DNA of 64,000 nt from Tethya wilhelma (Eukaryota; Porifera; Demospongiae; Tethyida; Tethyidae), in contig CAXIPT010000004.1 in assembly GCA_964030475.1 (NCBI GenBank), forward strand, positions 4,394,211-4,458,210, written 5' to 3'. A program made the position numbers and the translations under genes. Position 1 is the stretch's first letter. Each line of letters starts with the position of its first letter. Positions 45,040-55,300 of the stretch are shown piece by piece. The notes beneath the pieces were generated by a model. That model did no database searches. It saw only the letters and a list, made by a program, of their open reading frames with translations, and was not told the origin of the DNA.

Positions 45040-46011
45040 ATGCCTCTGGCATACTCGAATGACTTGAGGTGGCGCATAGTGTGGCTGCACTATTACAAGG
45101 AGAAGAGCATTGATGAAATACAAGATCTTCTGTTTATAAGCTCTAGATCTGTTAGGCGATACATCACTCTTTTTGAACAGACTGGAGATGTTTCACCAGC
45201 TATCCAGCAACATGGACCTAGCAGGACATTAGATGCATTTGAGGAAATGTCACTAATCCAGTCTTTGTTGAACAAACCTGACATGTATTTGGAAGAGCTA
45301 AGGCAAGAGTTAATTCAAATCACTGGTACTGATGTGAGTGTGAGCACAATATGCAAGACTCTAAAGTGCCTTGGCTTCTCTAGAAAGAAGTTGAGACAAG
45401 TAGCTTTACAGAGAAGTGAAGAGAAAAGACTACAATTTAAGGAAGAAATGGCTTTTCTAGATGCAGAAATGCTAGTGTGGATTGATGAATGTGGATCGAC
45501 CAGGAGGAATGAAGTTAGAAAGTATGGCTACAGTCTTAGAGGATTAACACCAACTAGCTTCAAGTTTGTTTCTGGTAGTCAAAGGTTATCAGCCATTCCA
45601 GTTGTAACTACTCGTGGAATCGAGGATGTCTTCATCACCAACAAGTCTGTAAATGAAGACTTGTTCCTACAGTTTGTGAAACAGTGCCTAATTCCTGTGT
45701 TGCAGCCTTTCAATGGAACAAATCCCCGTTCTGTAGTTATAATGGACAATGCCTCAATCCATCATGTTGCAGATGTTGTGAAACAGATACAACAAACAGG
45801 TGCCATCATACGGTTTCTACCACCTTACAGCCCGGACTTTAATCCAGCTGAGGAGGTCTTTAGTAAAGTTAAGAAATTCCTTGTAAATAATGATGTAGCA
45901 TACACTACAACCACTTCTCCCAGTTTTTTAATTACAATGGCTTTTAACACAGTAACTACTTTTGATTGCATACAATACATCAAACATGCAGGCTACAAAA
46001 TTCAAAATTAA
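45040..46011 (+). CDS. Tc1/IS630-type transposase, intact
   Basis: A single 323-codon frame without breaks. The N-terminal helix-turn-helix region (SNDLRWRIVWLHYYKEKSID, RSVRRYITLFEQTGDVS) is followed by a second DNA-binding part. The catalytic core shows MLVWIDECGS (first Asp), VVIMDNASIHH (second Asp) and YSPDFNPAEEVFSKVKKF (Glu). The last Asp-Glu spacing is 34 residues, as in DD34E Tc1-like enzymes. It performs cut-and-paste transposition in the nucleus. Length is normal and no key residue is missing, so this copy could still be active. It lies between an interrupted gene (43767-44794) and a convergent gene. Confidence 0.9.
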   Translation: MPLAYSNDLRWRIVWLHYYKEKSIDEIQDLLFISSRSVRRYITLFEQTGDVSPAIQQHGPSRTLDAFEEMSLIQSLLNKPDMYLEELRQELIQITGTDVSVSTICKTLKCLGFSRKKLRQVALQRSEEKRLQFKEEMAFLDAEMLVWIDECGSTRRNEVRKYGYSLRGLTPTSFKFVSGSQRLSAIPVVTTRGIEDVFITNKSVNEDLFLQFVKQCLIPVLQPFNGTNPRSVVIMDNASIHHVADVVKQIQQTGAIIRFLPPYSPDFNPAEEVFSKVKKFLVNNDVAYTTTTSPSFLITMAFNTVTTFDCIQYIKHAGYKIQN

Positions 46012-46118
46012 TTTTTTATAATCATTTTGACAGTTAGTGAATGGGAATACAATACATTAATAATTGAAGTGATCGAGTTAACAAACGGTACTCAGTGTGA
46101 GTACTACTAACTAATTAG

Positions 46119-47270
46119 TTACTTACTAGCCAGTTCATCCAGACGGTCAAGTATTACTTGTTTACGTTTCTCAAGTTGTTCTTTACTCAATGCCCCACAA
46201 TCAAATAACTTGTGTAATTGCTCAATCTGTGTGAAAAACTTCCCTTGTAGATCTGCAAGCCGACCTGGAGAGACATCAACTTTACCGAGGCTCTGAATGC
46301 TTGATGTGCTTTTTACAGGACTAGATGGGGTGGGTTTCTTCAAAGCAGAAACAAGCGTTGTTGCCATGTTAGTAAATGCTTCATTTACAGCTTCTGATGC
46401 AGACTGAGCTTTTTGCTTTGAATTTTTGGGAGTACCCCAAATTGTTCCTGGTGGTGGCCGTTCCATGCTGTTATGTTTATTAACATCCATAGCCTCTGCC
46501 CACAATTTGTACTGAATCTTGTTATATGTGTCTCCATGTTTAGCCTGTAATGTATCAGCAAGTTTCTGCACACGTTCTGCTTTTTCATCCAGTGCTGATG
46601 GTTTCTTTTTTCGTTTCTGCGTTGATTCAGTTTCATCATCAGAGGAATCAATTACCACTGTGGCAGAGCTGCGCTTACGTTTTAAAGAGTCAGATGGCAG
46701 GATTCCCTCACACCATAGTTGACCACCATCTTTTGCAATTCCCATAAACAAGACACTAATATCCTTTTCAGTGAAACAAATTCTCTGACTTCCTGACATG
46801 TAGCCAACATCAAAATTTAGTTCAAAGCTAACTATCTCCTTTCCAAGTTGCTCTAGAATCTCTCCCTTTAAACTTTTAAGTGATCGAATCATTTGAGGAT
46901 GGATATCCTTGAGAACAAAGGTTTTTACATCCCTTTTCTTTTTTGGATTGATTACTCGAATAGTCATGTCTGTCATAGTGTCAGAATCGCAACTGCTCGA
47001 AAGACTACCAGCCCCTAACCCTCCAGTTTCATTCAGTGCAATTTGACTTTGAGTTGGTGCACACATGTCAGATTGAGTAGATCCAAACCCAAATTCAGAC
47101 TCATTCATTGAATATTGATTGAAGGTAGGTCTGTACAGTTGGGCTTGATTAGGAAGCAGTGCCAAATTGGCAGCATTAAATTGGTAAGTGGGAGATCCAG
47201 GGAACCAGGGTCTCACTCTGTTACTTGAGCTCTCAGTACTATACAGGTAAGGGCGCTCGTAGCCATCCAT
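46119..47270 (-). CDS. 383-aa protein with SHOCT-like C-terminus, intact
   Basis: One open frame from ATG (47270) to stop (46119). The N-terminal ~85 residues are Ser/Asn/Tyr-rich. Next is a compact part (TIRVINPKKKRDVKTFVLKD, EIVSFELNFDVGYMSGSQRI). A basic nuclear-localisation-like stretch (ETESTQKRKKKPSALDEK) precedes HGDTYNKIQYKLWAEAMDV and PPPGTIWGTP. The last 40 residues (FFTQIEQLHKLFDCGALSKE then QLEKRKQVILDRLDEL) resemble a SHOCT oligomerisation motif. I recall similar multicopy sponge proteins but no known function. Confidence 0.75.
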   Translation of the reverse strand: MDGYERPYLYSTESSSNRVRPWFPGSPTYQFNAANLALLPNQAQLYRPTFNQYSMNESEFGFGSTQSDMCAPTQSQIALNETGGLGAGSLSSSCDSDTMTDMTIRVINPKKKRDVKTFVLKDIHPQMIRSLKSLKGEILEQLGKEIVSFELNFDVGYMSGSQRICFTEKDISVLFMGIAKDGGQLWCEGILPSDSLKRKRSSATVVIDSSDDETESTQKRKKKPSALDEKAERVQKLADTLQAKHGDTYNKIQYKLWAEAMDVNKHNSMERPPPGTIWGTPKNSKQKAQSASEAVNEAFTNMATTLVSALKKPTPSSPVKSTSSIQSLGKVDVSPGRLADLQGKFFTQIEQLHKLFDCGALSKEQLEKRKQVILDRLDELASK

Positions 47271-47422
47271 ACTATGTAGCTGTTCTGTTGAATCTGATAC
47301 AAATCTATCAACAGTATATCTACTAACAGTTTCAAACTCGAGCTAGTTTACAGCCACGCAGCGTTGAACTGGCTTCAGCTGGTTCTAGAATGAACTCTGA
47401 CCTATGTTTTAGGCGCCATAAA

Positions 47423-47532
47423 TCTCGTGATTAGCACATTAATCCAATTAGTGGTTTGTACTACAAGTACCCATTGCATATTGCATTTTGCACTTTGCAT
47501 GTTTGTGACAACCTATTTGAAAATCACTGTAT
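47423..47532. repeat. 110-bp sequence duplicated at 55301-55410
   Basis: Identical by eye to the first 110 bp after the gap at 55300. Here it is the last sequence before the gap at 47534. Direct identity at two contig ends is what an unmerged overlap looks like. Confidence 0.9.
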
Positions 47533-47533
47533 A

Positions 47534-47534
47534 N
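47534..47534. other. Assembly gap (single N), probable wrong join
   Basis: The contig ending here overlaps the one starting at 55301, not the one starting at 47535. Confidence 0.85.
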
Positions 47535-47554
47535 CCATCTGAATGGCCCACTTT

Positions 47555-47640
47555 AAAGAGAAGTGCCATGGAAGGTAAATCAGCTCAGCAGATTTTATGG
47601 GATGCACAGAAGACCAACAACAGCTGTATATTAAAACAAG
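47555..47640. repeat. Dispersed repeat shared with 6541-6623
   Basis: AAAGAGAAGTGCCATGGAAGG...TATGGGATGCACAGAAGACC, the same block that abuts the two-gene unit at 6.6 kb. Confidence 0.6.
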
Positions 47641-47792
47641 TACAAACAACATTGAAATGTAATAGAAATATGGTTGTCAGCATAAAGTTCATTTCACTGT
47701 GTCACATATGTAGCTCAATGACATTGTGGACCTCACTCAGTCTGAAAAACATTCCTATCTTGTTAGCTACAATTTGGCCAATCCTATGTTGA

Positions 47793-48290
47793 CAAGCAAA
47801 AAACTATTGGAAATGTAATGAGAAACAGAAAAAATCATAGAAGGAAAGCAAACAAGATCGAATGGCTGTTGGAGTGTGTGCAGAATTCTTCCTGTATGGG
47901 CTGCTCTCTTTCTATATTGAGTCTCTCATTTTGCCCACAGTAACACACTCTATCAGCCATTCCATCTTGTTTGCTTTCTTTTCCTGTGTCTTATTATTTC
48001 CATTGTTTTTCTACTTGTCCGTTCCTTAACTCTACAAATCACATTTGAGTTTGCCAACAGTTGTGTAGCCTGCTTGATACTGAAGTGAAACACACATCTC
48101 AGCTGTATCAAAATATAATTACCTTGCTATAATATGATAATTTCAAGGTCACCTCTTAAGAGGAGCAACCAAGTAGCATTCCTAATAACTCACACTTGTG
48201 TGTGGAAAGGGTCGCCAATTTAAATACAAGGCGAAATATGCCTTCTCCATATGGCCGCCATTAATTCTTACACTCATAGTAGTTCTTTGT
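47793..48290 (+). mobile_element. CAAGTA composite repeat copy
   Basis: Begins CAAGCAAAAAACTATTGG. It has foldback arms (GAATGGCTGTTGGAGTGTGTG / CACACTCTATCAGCCATTC), then the TGTGTAGCCTGCTTGATACTG body and the ACTTGTGTGTGGAAAGGGTCG block. The 3' hairpin end was not found. Confidence 0.7.
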
Positions 48291-48349
48291 CATTGAATTC
48301 AGTTGATATTGCGAGTAGTTGTTTCTGTATTGTTTGTTTGAGATGGCTT

Positions 48350-49300
48350 GCATCATCAACTTGAACTTCATGTTGTAGGTTTTGTAGTAATACTTCTTGT
48401 GAATAGTACCACTTGATACGTACTTGTATCAATAGTACCTTGCTTTGACTCACTTTGCATATACCTTGAAATCAAATGCATGTGTTTACAAATAGTAGCA
48501 TGAATTAGTGAATCAGGGCAGTTGTAATTCAGGCTGTGAATACAGATGTTGCAATCTTGGCAACGCAGAGAACAAGAATTAGGGCATATTGAATTAGCAA
48601 CAGTTATGTGATACAAGTTTATGTCACTAGATACAATCCAGGTTTCAGTTTGTGTATCATGAGAGATGGTTAAAATGACATCTTCAACTCTTCAAACTTG
48701 AATTGTGTCTTTTCATGATTTTACTTATCCGGTTACTTTGCTTGCCCTTTTAAATTTTGACTAATTGCTCAAATTACCCTTGTCCCAAGCAAGTTTTAGC
48801 AGCGTATGACTACACTTGTCTACTCTACTGTTGACTTTTCGTTTCAAGTAGATGTATTTAAGCACATGACGAAAGGCTTCCACATACATGCTTGTATTCA
48901 CCAGTGCTTCCTTCTCGTAGGAGGTGAAGTATTTAGCAAAGATTGCAGTTTCTGTTAATGATGAAAGTTGTTCAGTTGTTTTCTGTAATAATCTCTCGAA
49001 TGTTTAAACCTCTGTTTCCTCTAGCATTAGTCGTAAATATTTATTATGGTACACTGAAGCCTGCATATTCTTGTCTTTGATTTATTTCAAATTCTCCCTC
49101 CAGGCTTTGTCCAAATGCCATACACACATAAGTGTTTTTTGTAACTATTTCGGTAGTACTTTACTATGAAGTACTTTATAAATATTCATCAACAATAAAT
49201 TGGTCTTCCCTATTTGACAGACACCAAGCTACCAGTAGGCCCCCTCCATATTGATCAATGACCATAATTGTAATAAGATTGAAATCATTTCCTTTTGTAC
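48350..49300 (-). pseudogene. MULE transposase, C-terminal half
   Basis: Reading down from 49300, minus strand: GNDFNLITIMVIDQYGGGLL (catalytic-core strand), AWCLSNREDQFIVDEYL, then after frame breaks VNTSMYVEAFRHVLKYIYLK (the Glu of MYVEAF is the likely third catalytic residue), and finally a SWIM-type zinc finger region, CPNSCSLRCQDCNICIHSL with HATICKHMHLISRYM. This order is typical of Mutator-like transposases. The N-terminal half lies on the + strand at 52375-53660. Both halves end at the same GTACAA site. Confidence 0.75.
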
Positions 49301-49420
49301 AAGAGTACATAATCAAGGAAGGGAAGAGAGAATCGAACTTCTGCACAAAATGTGTGCAGAAAGTAACGTGACAATACATAAGGCGCACGTGATGAATATT
49401 GTGGTTATTAAAAGTTATCC
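49301..49420 (+). repeat. Terminal inverted repeat copy R of the element that splits the MULE
   Basis: AAGAGTACATAATCAAGGAAGGGAAGAGAG...GGCGCACGTGATGAATATTGTGG. It begins right after TTGTAC, where the minus-strand MULE half starts. The same sequence follows GTACAA at 53661. On its own it could be taken for a small dispersed repeat. Confidence 0.7.
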
Positions 49421-49844
49421 ATTTTTATTAAACGTTTTTGGTATTGGATTTAGTGGTCATTTGAACAGCTGATTGATATGGAATGCGCTAGCGCTTTGGA
49501 TATTCCTTGTGTTGGAGCAGAAGTAAGCATTTATAAATCTAACAGCAACTACTACTAACGCTATAAAGAAACAAAAGACAGATCCTAAATCCGAAAATAA
49601 AGAGAATTTTCTGATGGCAAGAGCAAGAAAAACAAACGGGCTCTCAAGAAAACTGAAAAGCAAACTATAGCGGATAATATAGCAACTTTAGACAGGGTAG
49701 ATCTTTTGCTCGAACAACTAGATTGAGGAGCTACATATAAACAGCTTTAATGAAAGACTGAAATTTTGGGAACAATTGAAAGTCTCAGATCTATTGGTAC
49801 AATTGTGAGTCTCTTAGAGATTTGTATATTATAGCTACATACAA

Positions 49845-49970
49845 GAGTACATAATCAGAGAAGGGAAGAGAGTATCAAACTTCGTATTACGCCGCACAAA
49901 ATGTGTGCGGAAAGTAACGTGACTACGCAAGGCGCACGTGATAAATATTGTGGTTATTAAAGGCTAATAA
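49845..49970 (+). repeat. Second copy of the 120-bp repeat
   Basis: TACAAGAGTACATAATCAGAGAAGGGAAGAGAGTATC...GCACGTGATAAATATTGTGG; same orientation as 49301-49420, some point differences. Confidence 0.75.
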
Positions 49971-49984
49971 GAGAGTGGCATGAA

Positions 49985-50100
49985 GCAAACTCAGAAGAAA
50001 TCCTTAGCATAAATCTCAGAGCTGATGCAGATGATATTGTTCTTCTGGCACCCTCGGCATCAGCTCTGAGATTTATGCTAAGGATTTCTTCTGAGTTTGC
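49985..50100. repeat. 44-bp perfect inverted repeat inside a reverse transcriptase remnant
   Basis: Arms 49985-50028 and 50057-50100 are exact reverse complements around a 28-bp loop that encodes DDIVLLAPS of RT. Confidence 0.9.
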
Positions 50101-50363
50101 TTCTCTCTTATCTTTAACCCGAACAAATTACAGCTGGTTATCATGTGATTCTAAGTCGCCATCTCCAGTGTGTTATTTAATGCATGGCCTTCAGCTTTGC
50201 CTTTCTCAATCTGCTATACATCTTGGTCATGTTCTACGATCTGATTTGTTGGATGATGATGATATTTCAATAATTCAAAAGGACAAAGCTAGTTGTATGT
50301 TTAGCCTTTTTCTGTTGCAAATCCTCTTGTCAAGACTAAACTATTTCAGTCATTTTGCTTATT
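50020..50363 (+). pseudogene. Non-LTR reverse transcriptase fragment, part 1
   Basis: Shows ADADDIVLLAPSASALRFML (catalytic YADD-type block with Tyr lost) and LGHVLRSDLLDDDDISII. It stops where the composite repeat at 50364 begins; the rest of the domain resumes at 51451. Confidence 0.75.
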
Positions 50364-51450
50364 CCCAGTACGGTAGTACTGGGTACATAGGAATGGCACG
50401 GATGGCTCATTAGCGCAATACAAATATTCACACGAATAACTCTGCAAAAACTGAGCGCTTGGCACTAAAAGGCTTCTTAAGTTACTATTTAGCTCATTCT
50501 CTTTCTAATGAGCCCAAAAACATGGCCTAAAACCATCGTTAAAGTACCAAACTAAAGTATGCCAAACCTCCAATTTTCTCCATCTTCTTCTTCTTCTTCT
50601 TCTTATTCTATCTTGGCACGACTTTTCTCAAAGAGCACTCACTTTCAGAAGCTGATTCTTGAACGAATATTCGTGGTTTCTTTGTCTTCAGGTCCTTTTG
50701 GCATCGTTTTTTCATGTCTCATTGAGTCGCTAGATACAAGGGCAAAAGCGCCTTCTCTGTATAGCCACCATTCATTTCTACACTCATGCATAATTCATAA
50801 GCTACTTGAATCTTCAAAATGACGACCCTTTTCCAGATAGACAAGTGTGCATTATTTGGAATTGGAATGTTCGTGGCCTCCCTACTTTACCTGAAGATTT
50901 CTGGCTGTGCTAAACTCTCTATAACATTTCAGTCTTCAATGTTTATGAGGTGAATACTTAGTTGCACTTATATATAGTTGTCACTATGAGAAGATGAGAA
51001 AAGCCAGTAGAATCTAAGAAACAGCTGCCCAGCCTCCTGAGATGCTGAACTTTGATACTGCCATGCTGATAGCATAATTATAATTATTACATAAGCTATA
51101 ATTTCCATGCTGATAGTGTACAAGTAACTACGCAAACTCAAATGTGATTCGTAGAATTATGAAAAAATGAGAACAAACAAGTAAAAAAAAACATTGGAAA
51201 TGTATTGAGACATAGGAATGGCCAAATCGTAAAAAGAAAGCAAACAAGATGGAATGGCTGTTTGAGTGTGTAAAGAATTATTCCTATGGGTAACATGAGG
51301 GACTCAACATGGAAAGGAGTACAATACATGTAGCCCACACAGGAACAATTCTGCACACACTCAAACAGCCATTCCATCTTGTTTGCTTTCTTTTTTACAA
51401 TTTGGCCATTCCTATGTCTCAATACATTTCCAATGTTTTTTTTTTACTTG
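50364..51450 (-). mobile_element. CAAGTA composite repeat inserted in the RT
   Basis: Reverse orientation: the hairpin CCCAGTACGGTAGTACTGGG opens it at 50364, and TTTTTTTTTACTTG closes it at 51450. The foldback part is 51175-51450. The body at 50590-51170 is the block repeated at 54740-55299. No target duplication is visible. The flanking RT is split exactly here. Confidence 0.8.
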
Positions 51451-51982
51451 GATCTGCATTGTGGAAGTTATCTTCTAGCAGGCTACATACAATTGAAGTA
51501 TCATTCAATAATATGCTTCGAAAAATTTGGTGTTTACCTCAGACCTGTCACACTGGCATTCTTCATTGCATCAGTGGTTTACAGAGTATCCTTCACACTG
51601 TGTTTTTTCGTTCTCGCAACCTGCTCTGTCCAATAATTGCTCTCTTTTAAGGGATGTTTTCTCTGACTCTCGTCATTTGGTTTATACCTTCGTTGGGTAT
51701 AATCATATGTTTGGTTCAAGCCATCATCGTACTTATAGTGAAGGTGAGTGACTTTGTGCTGAATTTGTTAAGACTGTTAAACTTAATCGTGTGTCAAATC
51801 CTGGTCTCTCTGAGGAAATAAACTATATGTGCTCAGCTTAGTTATTATTAGTATTTTTATTACTAAATCTTACAATTATTATACTATATTATCTATACCA
51901 TTAATTTTACTTCCTTTACATTTATGTAACACATGCATACACTTGCACTTCTTATGGTGTGTTTAATAAAATATTATTATTA
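51451..51982 (+). pseudogene. Non-LTR reverse transcriptase, part 2 and 3' end
   Basis: SALWKLSSSRLHTIEVSFNN, MLRKIWCLPQTCHTG and HCISGLQSILHTVFF are the RT C-terminal region. A 3' untranslated part follows and ends in ATTATTATTA at the contig end, a short-repeat tail expected of this class. The whole segment recurs reversed at 53925-54450. Confidence 0.8.
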
Positions 51983-51983
51983 N
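51983..51983. other. Assembly gap (single N) at a microsatellite
   Basis: The contig ends in the ATT repeat that is also present (as AAT) at 53920-53935. Confidence 0.9.
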
Positions 51984-52374
51984 AAAAATTAACGCCAGCT
52001 CTGGGTCTATAGAGAAGTTGAAAGTAGATCATAAAGATATGCTCTACTTTCTATATAAAGCACACCAAATCTTGCTGTGCATTAAATAGAAAATGTAGAA
52101 TATCTTTATTCGCATATATCGTGGACATGCATTCAACCCAAATTATGTTGGTCCATAATTAGACAATTTAGGTGACAAAATGTGGTTGCCATAGCAACCT
52201 TAATTCATAGCCACATAATGAATTCATGAGATTATTAATATTCAGGTTGTCACATACAGATGCATGTTCTGATACTTTCAAACTATCTTCACATATCCAC
52301 TTTACTTTGAAAGATATAGCATTGACGAATAATTTTTTCCTTAATGAGGATAGGCTGCCTTAACTTTCCTGAGT
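51984..52374. repeat. TTAAGG-type MITE, left part cut by gap
   Basis: Right end GGCTGCCTTAACTTTCCTGAG; interior matches 5716-5926. Its end directly touches the MULE N-terminal half. Confidence 0.55.
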
Positions 52375-53660
52375 GGAGAGAATATTCGAAAGAAATACTA
52401 TTAATTATATTATTACTGCAATTAAAGTGGCCACTTCAAAAGTAAAAGTGGCACTAAAATATCAAGGTAGTGCAAAAATTGACAATAATTATTGCACAGC
52501 GGCACTAAAGGTCACCAAAAGGAAGCTAGATGGATCTCAGGTTTACCCTACTCAGGGGCATTAAGGACTGGGTCATTTGGATTAAAATGCAATAATTGCC
52601 GCATTCCATGATCAATAATATTATTATATATTATCATGCAGACAAAATTTCAAGTTTATACAAAAATATAATCTTATTTGAACACATTGATTAAATTATA
52701 AAACCACAAATTTGAATATTCATCGTATTAATGAAGTTTGAACTTACCCCCTCAGCTAATGAATAATTAATTTTCCGGAAATTAAGGACTGTTGCCATGG
52801 CAACCAAATTTTTATCACTGATTCGGAACATTATGAACTTAATTTTTTTCCCAGTAGAATTTTGATATTTGGTTTACATGGTGAGTTATTGTCGTTTTTG
52901 TGCTTTTTGGTGATGTGCTTTATATAGAAAATTATTAATAACTCTCCATGGCAACCAGATATCAAAATTCTACTCGGTGAAAATTTAGTACATAACTTTA
53001 TAATTTTAATGAACTTAATCTTGTTGCCATGGCAACAGCCCTTATATTCCGATTAATTAATTTATTCAATACATGAATATTAATTAGGTCACATGACCAA
53101 ATTTTTCGGGAAAATGTTAAAGATGACAATAAGTTTCTTCAGTTACATTTTGATGTTAATAGCCTAATTCTATAAGTAGTTATTTCAAATTTGCATAAAA
53201 TTTTACCTTAATTAGCTACATATTTTGACCCAGTCCTTAATGCCCCTGAGTACACATTGTGGTAATGAGACATTGTTAGGTCATATCAGAGAACGTTTAG
53301 CTTTTGCAAGCAAGGTGTGAGTTTTAAACGAACTCTCGATGACATAAGGAATATTGGCTTTGACCGTATATATTTATTAACCTATAGAGATTTAGCAAAT
53401 GTTGAAAGAACCTTTGGATTGAAAGGCATAGAAAAACACAAGAATGAAGCTACTAGTGTTAAGGCCAGGGTAGAAGAGATGAAAAACAGACCTGACAATC
53501 CAGTTCTCCTTTATAAAGAACAGGGGTGTGCTCATGCAACTAGACACATGTGAAATCTTAGAAAATTGTGATTTTGTTTTAGTTATACAAACACTACTCC
53601 ATTCAGATGATGGAGATGTTTGGACTTAATCGACTTGTTTGTGTTGATAGTATGGTACAA
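52375..53660 (+). pseudogene. MULE transposase, N-terminal half
   Basis: Part one is 52375-52550 (KRKLDGSQVYP at its end). A 700-bp MITE follows. The frame then resumes as THCGNETLLGHIRERLAFAS. After a small frame change come FDRIYLLTYRDLANVERTFG, RPDNPVLLYKEQG, and finally MFGLNRLVCVDS, the strand with the first catalytic Asp. It stops at GTACAA (53655-53660), where a 120-bp repeat begins. The C-terminal half is at 48350-49300 on the other strand. Confidence 0.7.
52551..53250. mobile_element. 700-bp MITE in the MULE coding sequence, TA duplication
   Basis: Perfect 25-bp inverted ends beginning CTCAGGGGCATTAAGGACTG. TA flanks both sides (52549-52550, 53251-53252). Taking out the element and one TA gives an uninterrupted frame across the junction. 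TA targets fit Tc1/mariner- or PIF-like elements. No coding capacity. Confidence 0.9.
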
Positions 53661-53765
53661 ACCATAATCAGGGAAGAGAAGAGAGTATCGAACTTCGTAT
53701 TACGCTGCACAAAATGTGTGTGGAAAGGCGCACGTGATGAATATTGAGGTTATTAAATGTTATTC
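53661..53765 (+). repeat. Terminal inverted repeat copy L of the element that splits the MULE
   Basis: ACCATAATCAGGGAAGAGAAGAGAGTATCG...GTGATGAATATTGAGGTTATT, following GTACAA; same family as 49301 and 49845. Confidence 0.7.
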
Positions 53766-53924
53766 AGTCCAGTAATAATGAGTTTATGCTACGTACAGAA
53801 CACGTACAGAACATGGCTGTCCACGCTTTGACTGACTTTTTCATTGTCAGAGTCCAGTAAGTTAACTAGAACCGTAGTTTATCTGTTAGAACTGTTTTGG
53901 GTGTTTTTACAATAATAATAATAA

Positions 53925-54450
53925 TAATATTTTATTAAACACACCATAAGAAGTGCAAGTGTATGCATGTGTTACATAAATGTAAAGGAAGTAAAATTAA
54001 TGGTATAGATAATATAGTATAATAATTGTAAGATTTAGTAATAAAAATACTAATAATAACTAAGCTGAGCACATATAGTTTATTTCCTCAGAGAGACCAG
54101 GATTTGACACACGATTAAGTTTAACAGTCTTAACAAATTCAGCACAAAGTCACTCACCTTCACTATAAGTACGATGATGGCTTGAACCAAACATATGATT
54201 ATACCCAACGAAGGTATAAACCAAATGACGAGAGTCAGAGAAAACATCCCTTAAAAGAGAGCAATTATTGGACAGAGCAGGTTGCGAGAACGAAAAAACA
54301 CAGTGTGAAGGATACTCTGTAAACCACTGATGCAATGAAGAATGCCAGTGTGACAGGTCTGAGGTAAACACCAAATTTTTCGAAGCATATTATTGAATGA
54401 TACTTCAATTGTATGTAGCCTGCTAGAAGATAACTTCCACAATGCAGATC
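53925..54450 (-). pseudogene. Non-LTR RT 3' end, reverse copy of 51451-51982
   Basis: Encodes the same peptides on the minus strand, including an identical 74-codon frame (54374-54150 against 51527-51751), and starts with the AAT microsatellite tail. Probably the same genomic locus seen a second time. Confidence 0.85.
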
Positions 54451-55299
54451 CAAGTAAAAAAAAAACATTGGAAATGTATTGAGACATAGGAATGGCCAAA
54501 TTGTAAAAAAGAAAGCAAACAAGATGGAATGGCTGTTTGAGTGTGTGCAGAATTGTTCCTGTGTGGGCTACATGTATTGTACTCCTTTCCATGTTGAGTC
54601 CCTCATGTTGCCCATAGGAATAATTCTTTACACACTCAAACAGCCATTCCATCTTGATTGCTTTCTTTTTTACGATTTGGCCATTCCTATGTCTCATTAC
54701 ATTTTCAATGTTTTTTTCACTTGTTTGTTCTCATTTTTTCATAATTCTACGAATCACATTTGAGTTTGCGTAGTTACTTGTACACTATCAGCATGGAAAT
54801 TATAGCTTATGTAATAATTATAATTATGCTATCAGCATGGCAGTATCAAAGTTCAGCATCTCAGGAGGCTGGGCAGCTGTTTCTTAGATTCTACTGGCTT
54901 TTCTCATCTTCTCATAGTGACAACTATATATAAGTGCAACTAAGTATTCACCTCATAAACATTGAAGACTGAAATGTTATAGAGAGTTTAGCACAGCCAG
55001 AAATCTTCAGGTAAAGTAGGGAGGCCACGAACATTCCAATTCCAAATAATGCACACTTGTCTATCTGGAAAAGGGTCGTCATTTTGAAGATTCAAGTAGC
55101 TTATGAATTATGCATGAGTGTAGAAATGAATGGTGGCTATACAGAGAAGGCGCTTTTGCCCTTGTATCTAGCGACTCAATGAGACATGAAAAAACGATGC
55201 CAAAAGGACCTGAAGACAAAGAAACCACGAATATTCGTTCAAGAATCAGCTTCTGAAAGTGAGTGCTCTTTGAGAAAAGTCGTGCCAAGATAGAATAAT
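54451..55299 (+). mobile_element. CAAGTA composite repeat, copy ending at a gap
   Basis: CAAGTAAAAAAAAAACATTGG, foldback to 54740, body to GCCAAGATAGAATAAT, then the N at 55300. Near-identical in reverse to 50600-51450. Confidence 0.85.
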
Positions 55300-55300
55300 N
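55300..55300. other. Assembly gap (single N), probable wrong join
   Basis: The contig after it begins with the 110 bp that ended the contig at 47533. Confidence 0.85.

Noticed and set aside
49301..49420. 120-bp repeat as a tRNA-derived SINE (GAATCGAACTT resembles a reversed B box)
   Set aside because: No A box or tRNA fold was seen, and its placement at both MULE junctions in inverted orientation fits a terminal inverted repeat better.
50364..51450. Several 60-115-codon frames inside the CAAGTA repeats (for example 51138-51422, 54251-54697, 57519-57722)
   Set aside because: They run through foldback arms and poly-A/T, differ between copies by frameshift, and show no protein motif.
53925..55299. 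Genuine large palindrome or recent inverted segmental duplication
   Set aside because: Both arms end at contig gaps, one in a microsatellite, and the split MULE gene makes sense only if one contig is flipped; an artefact is more likely, though not proven.
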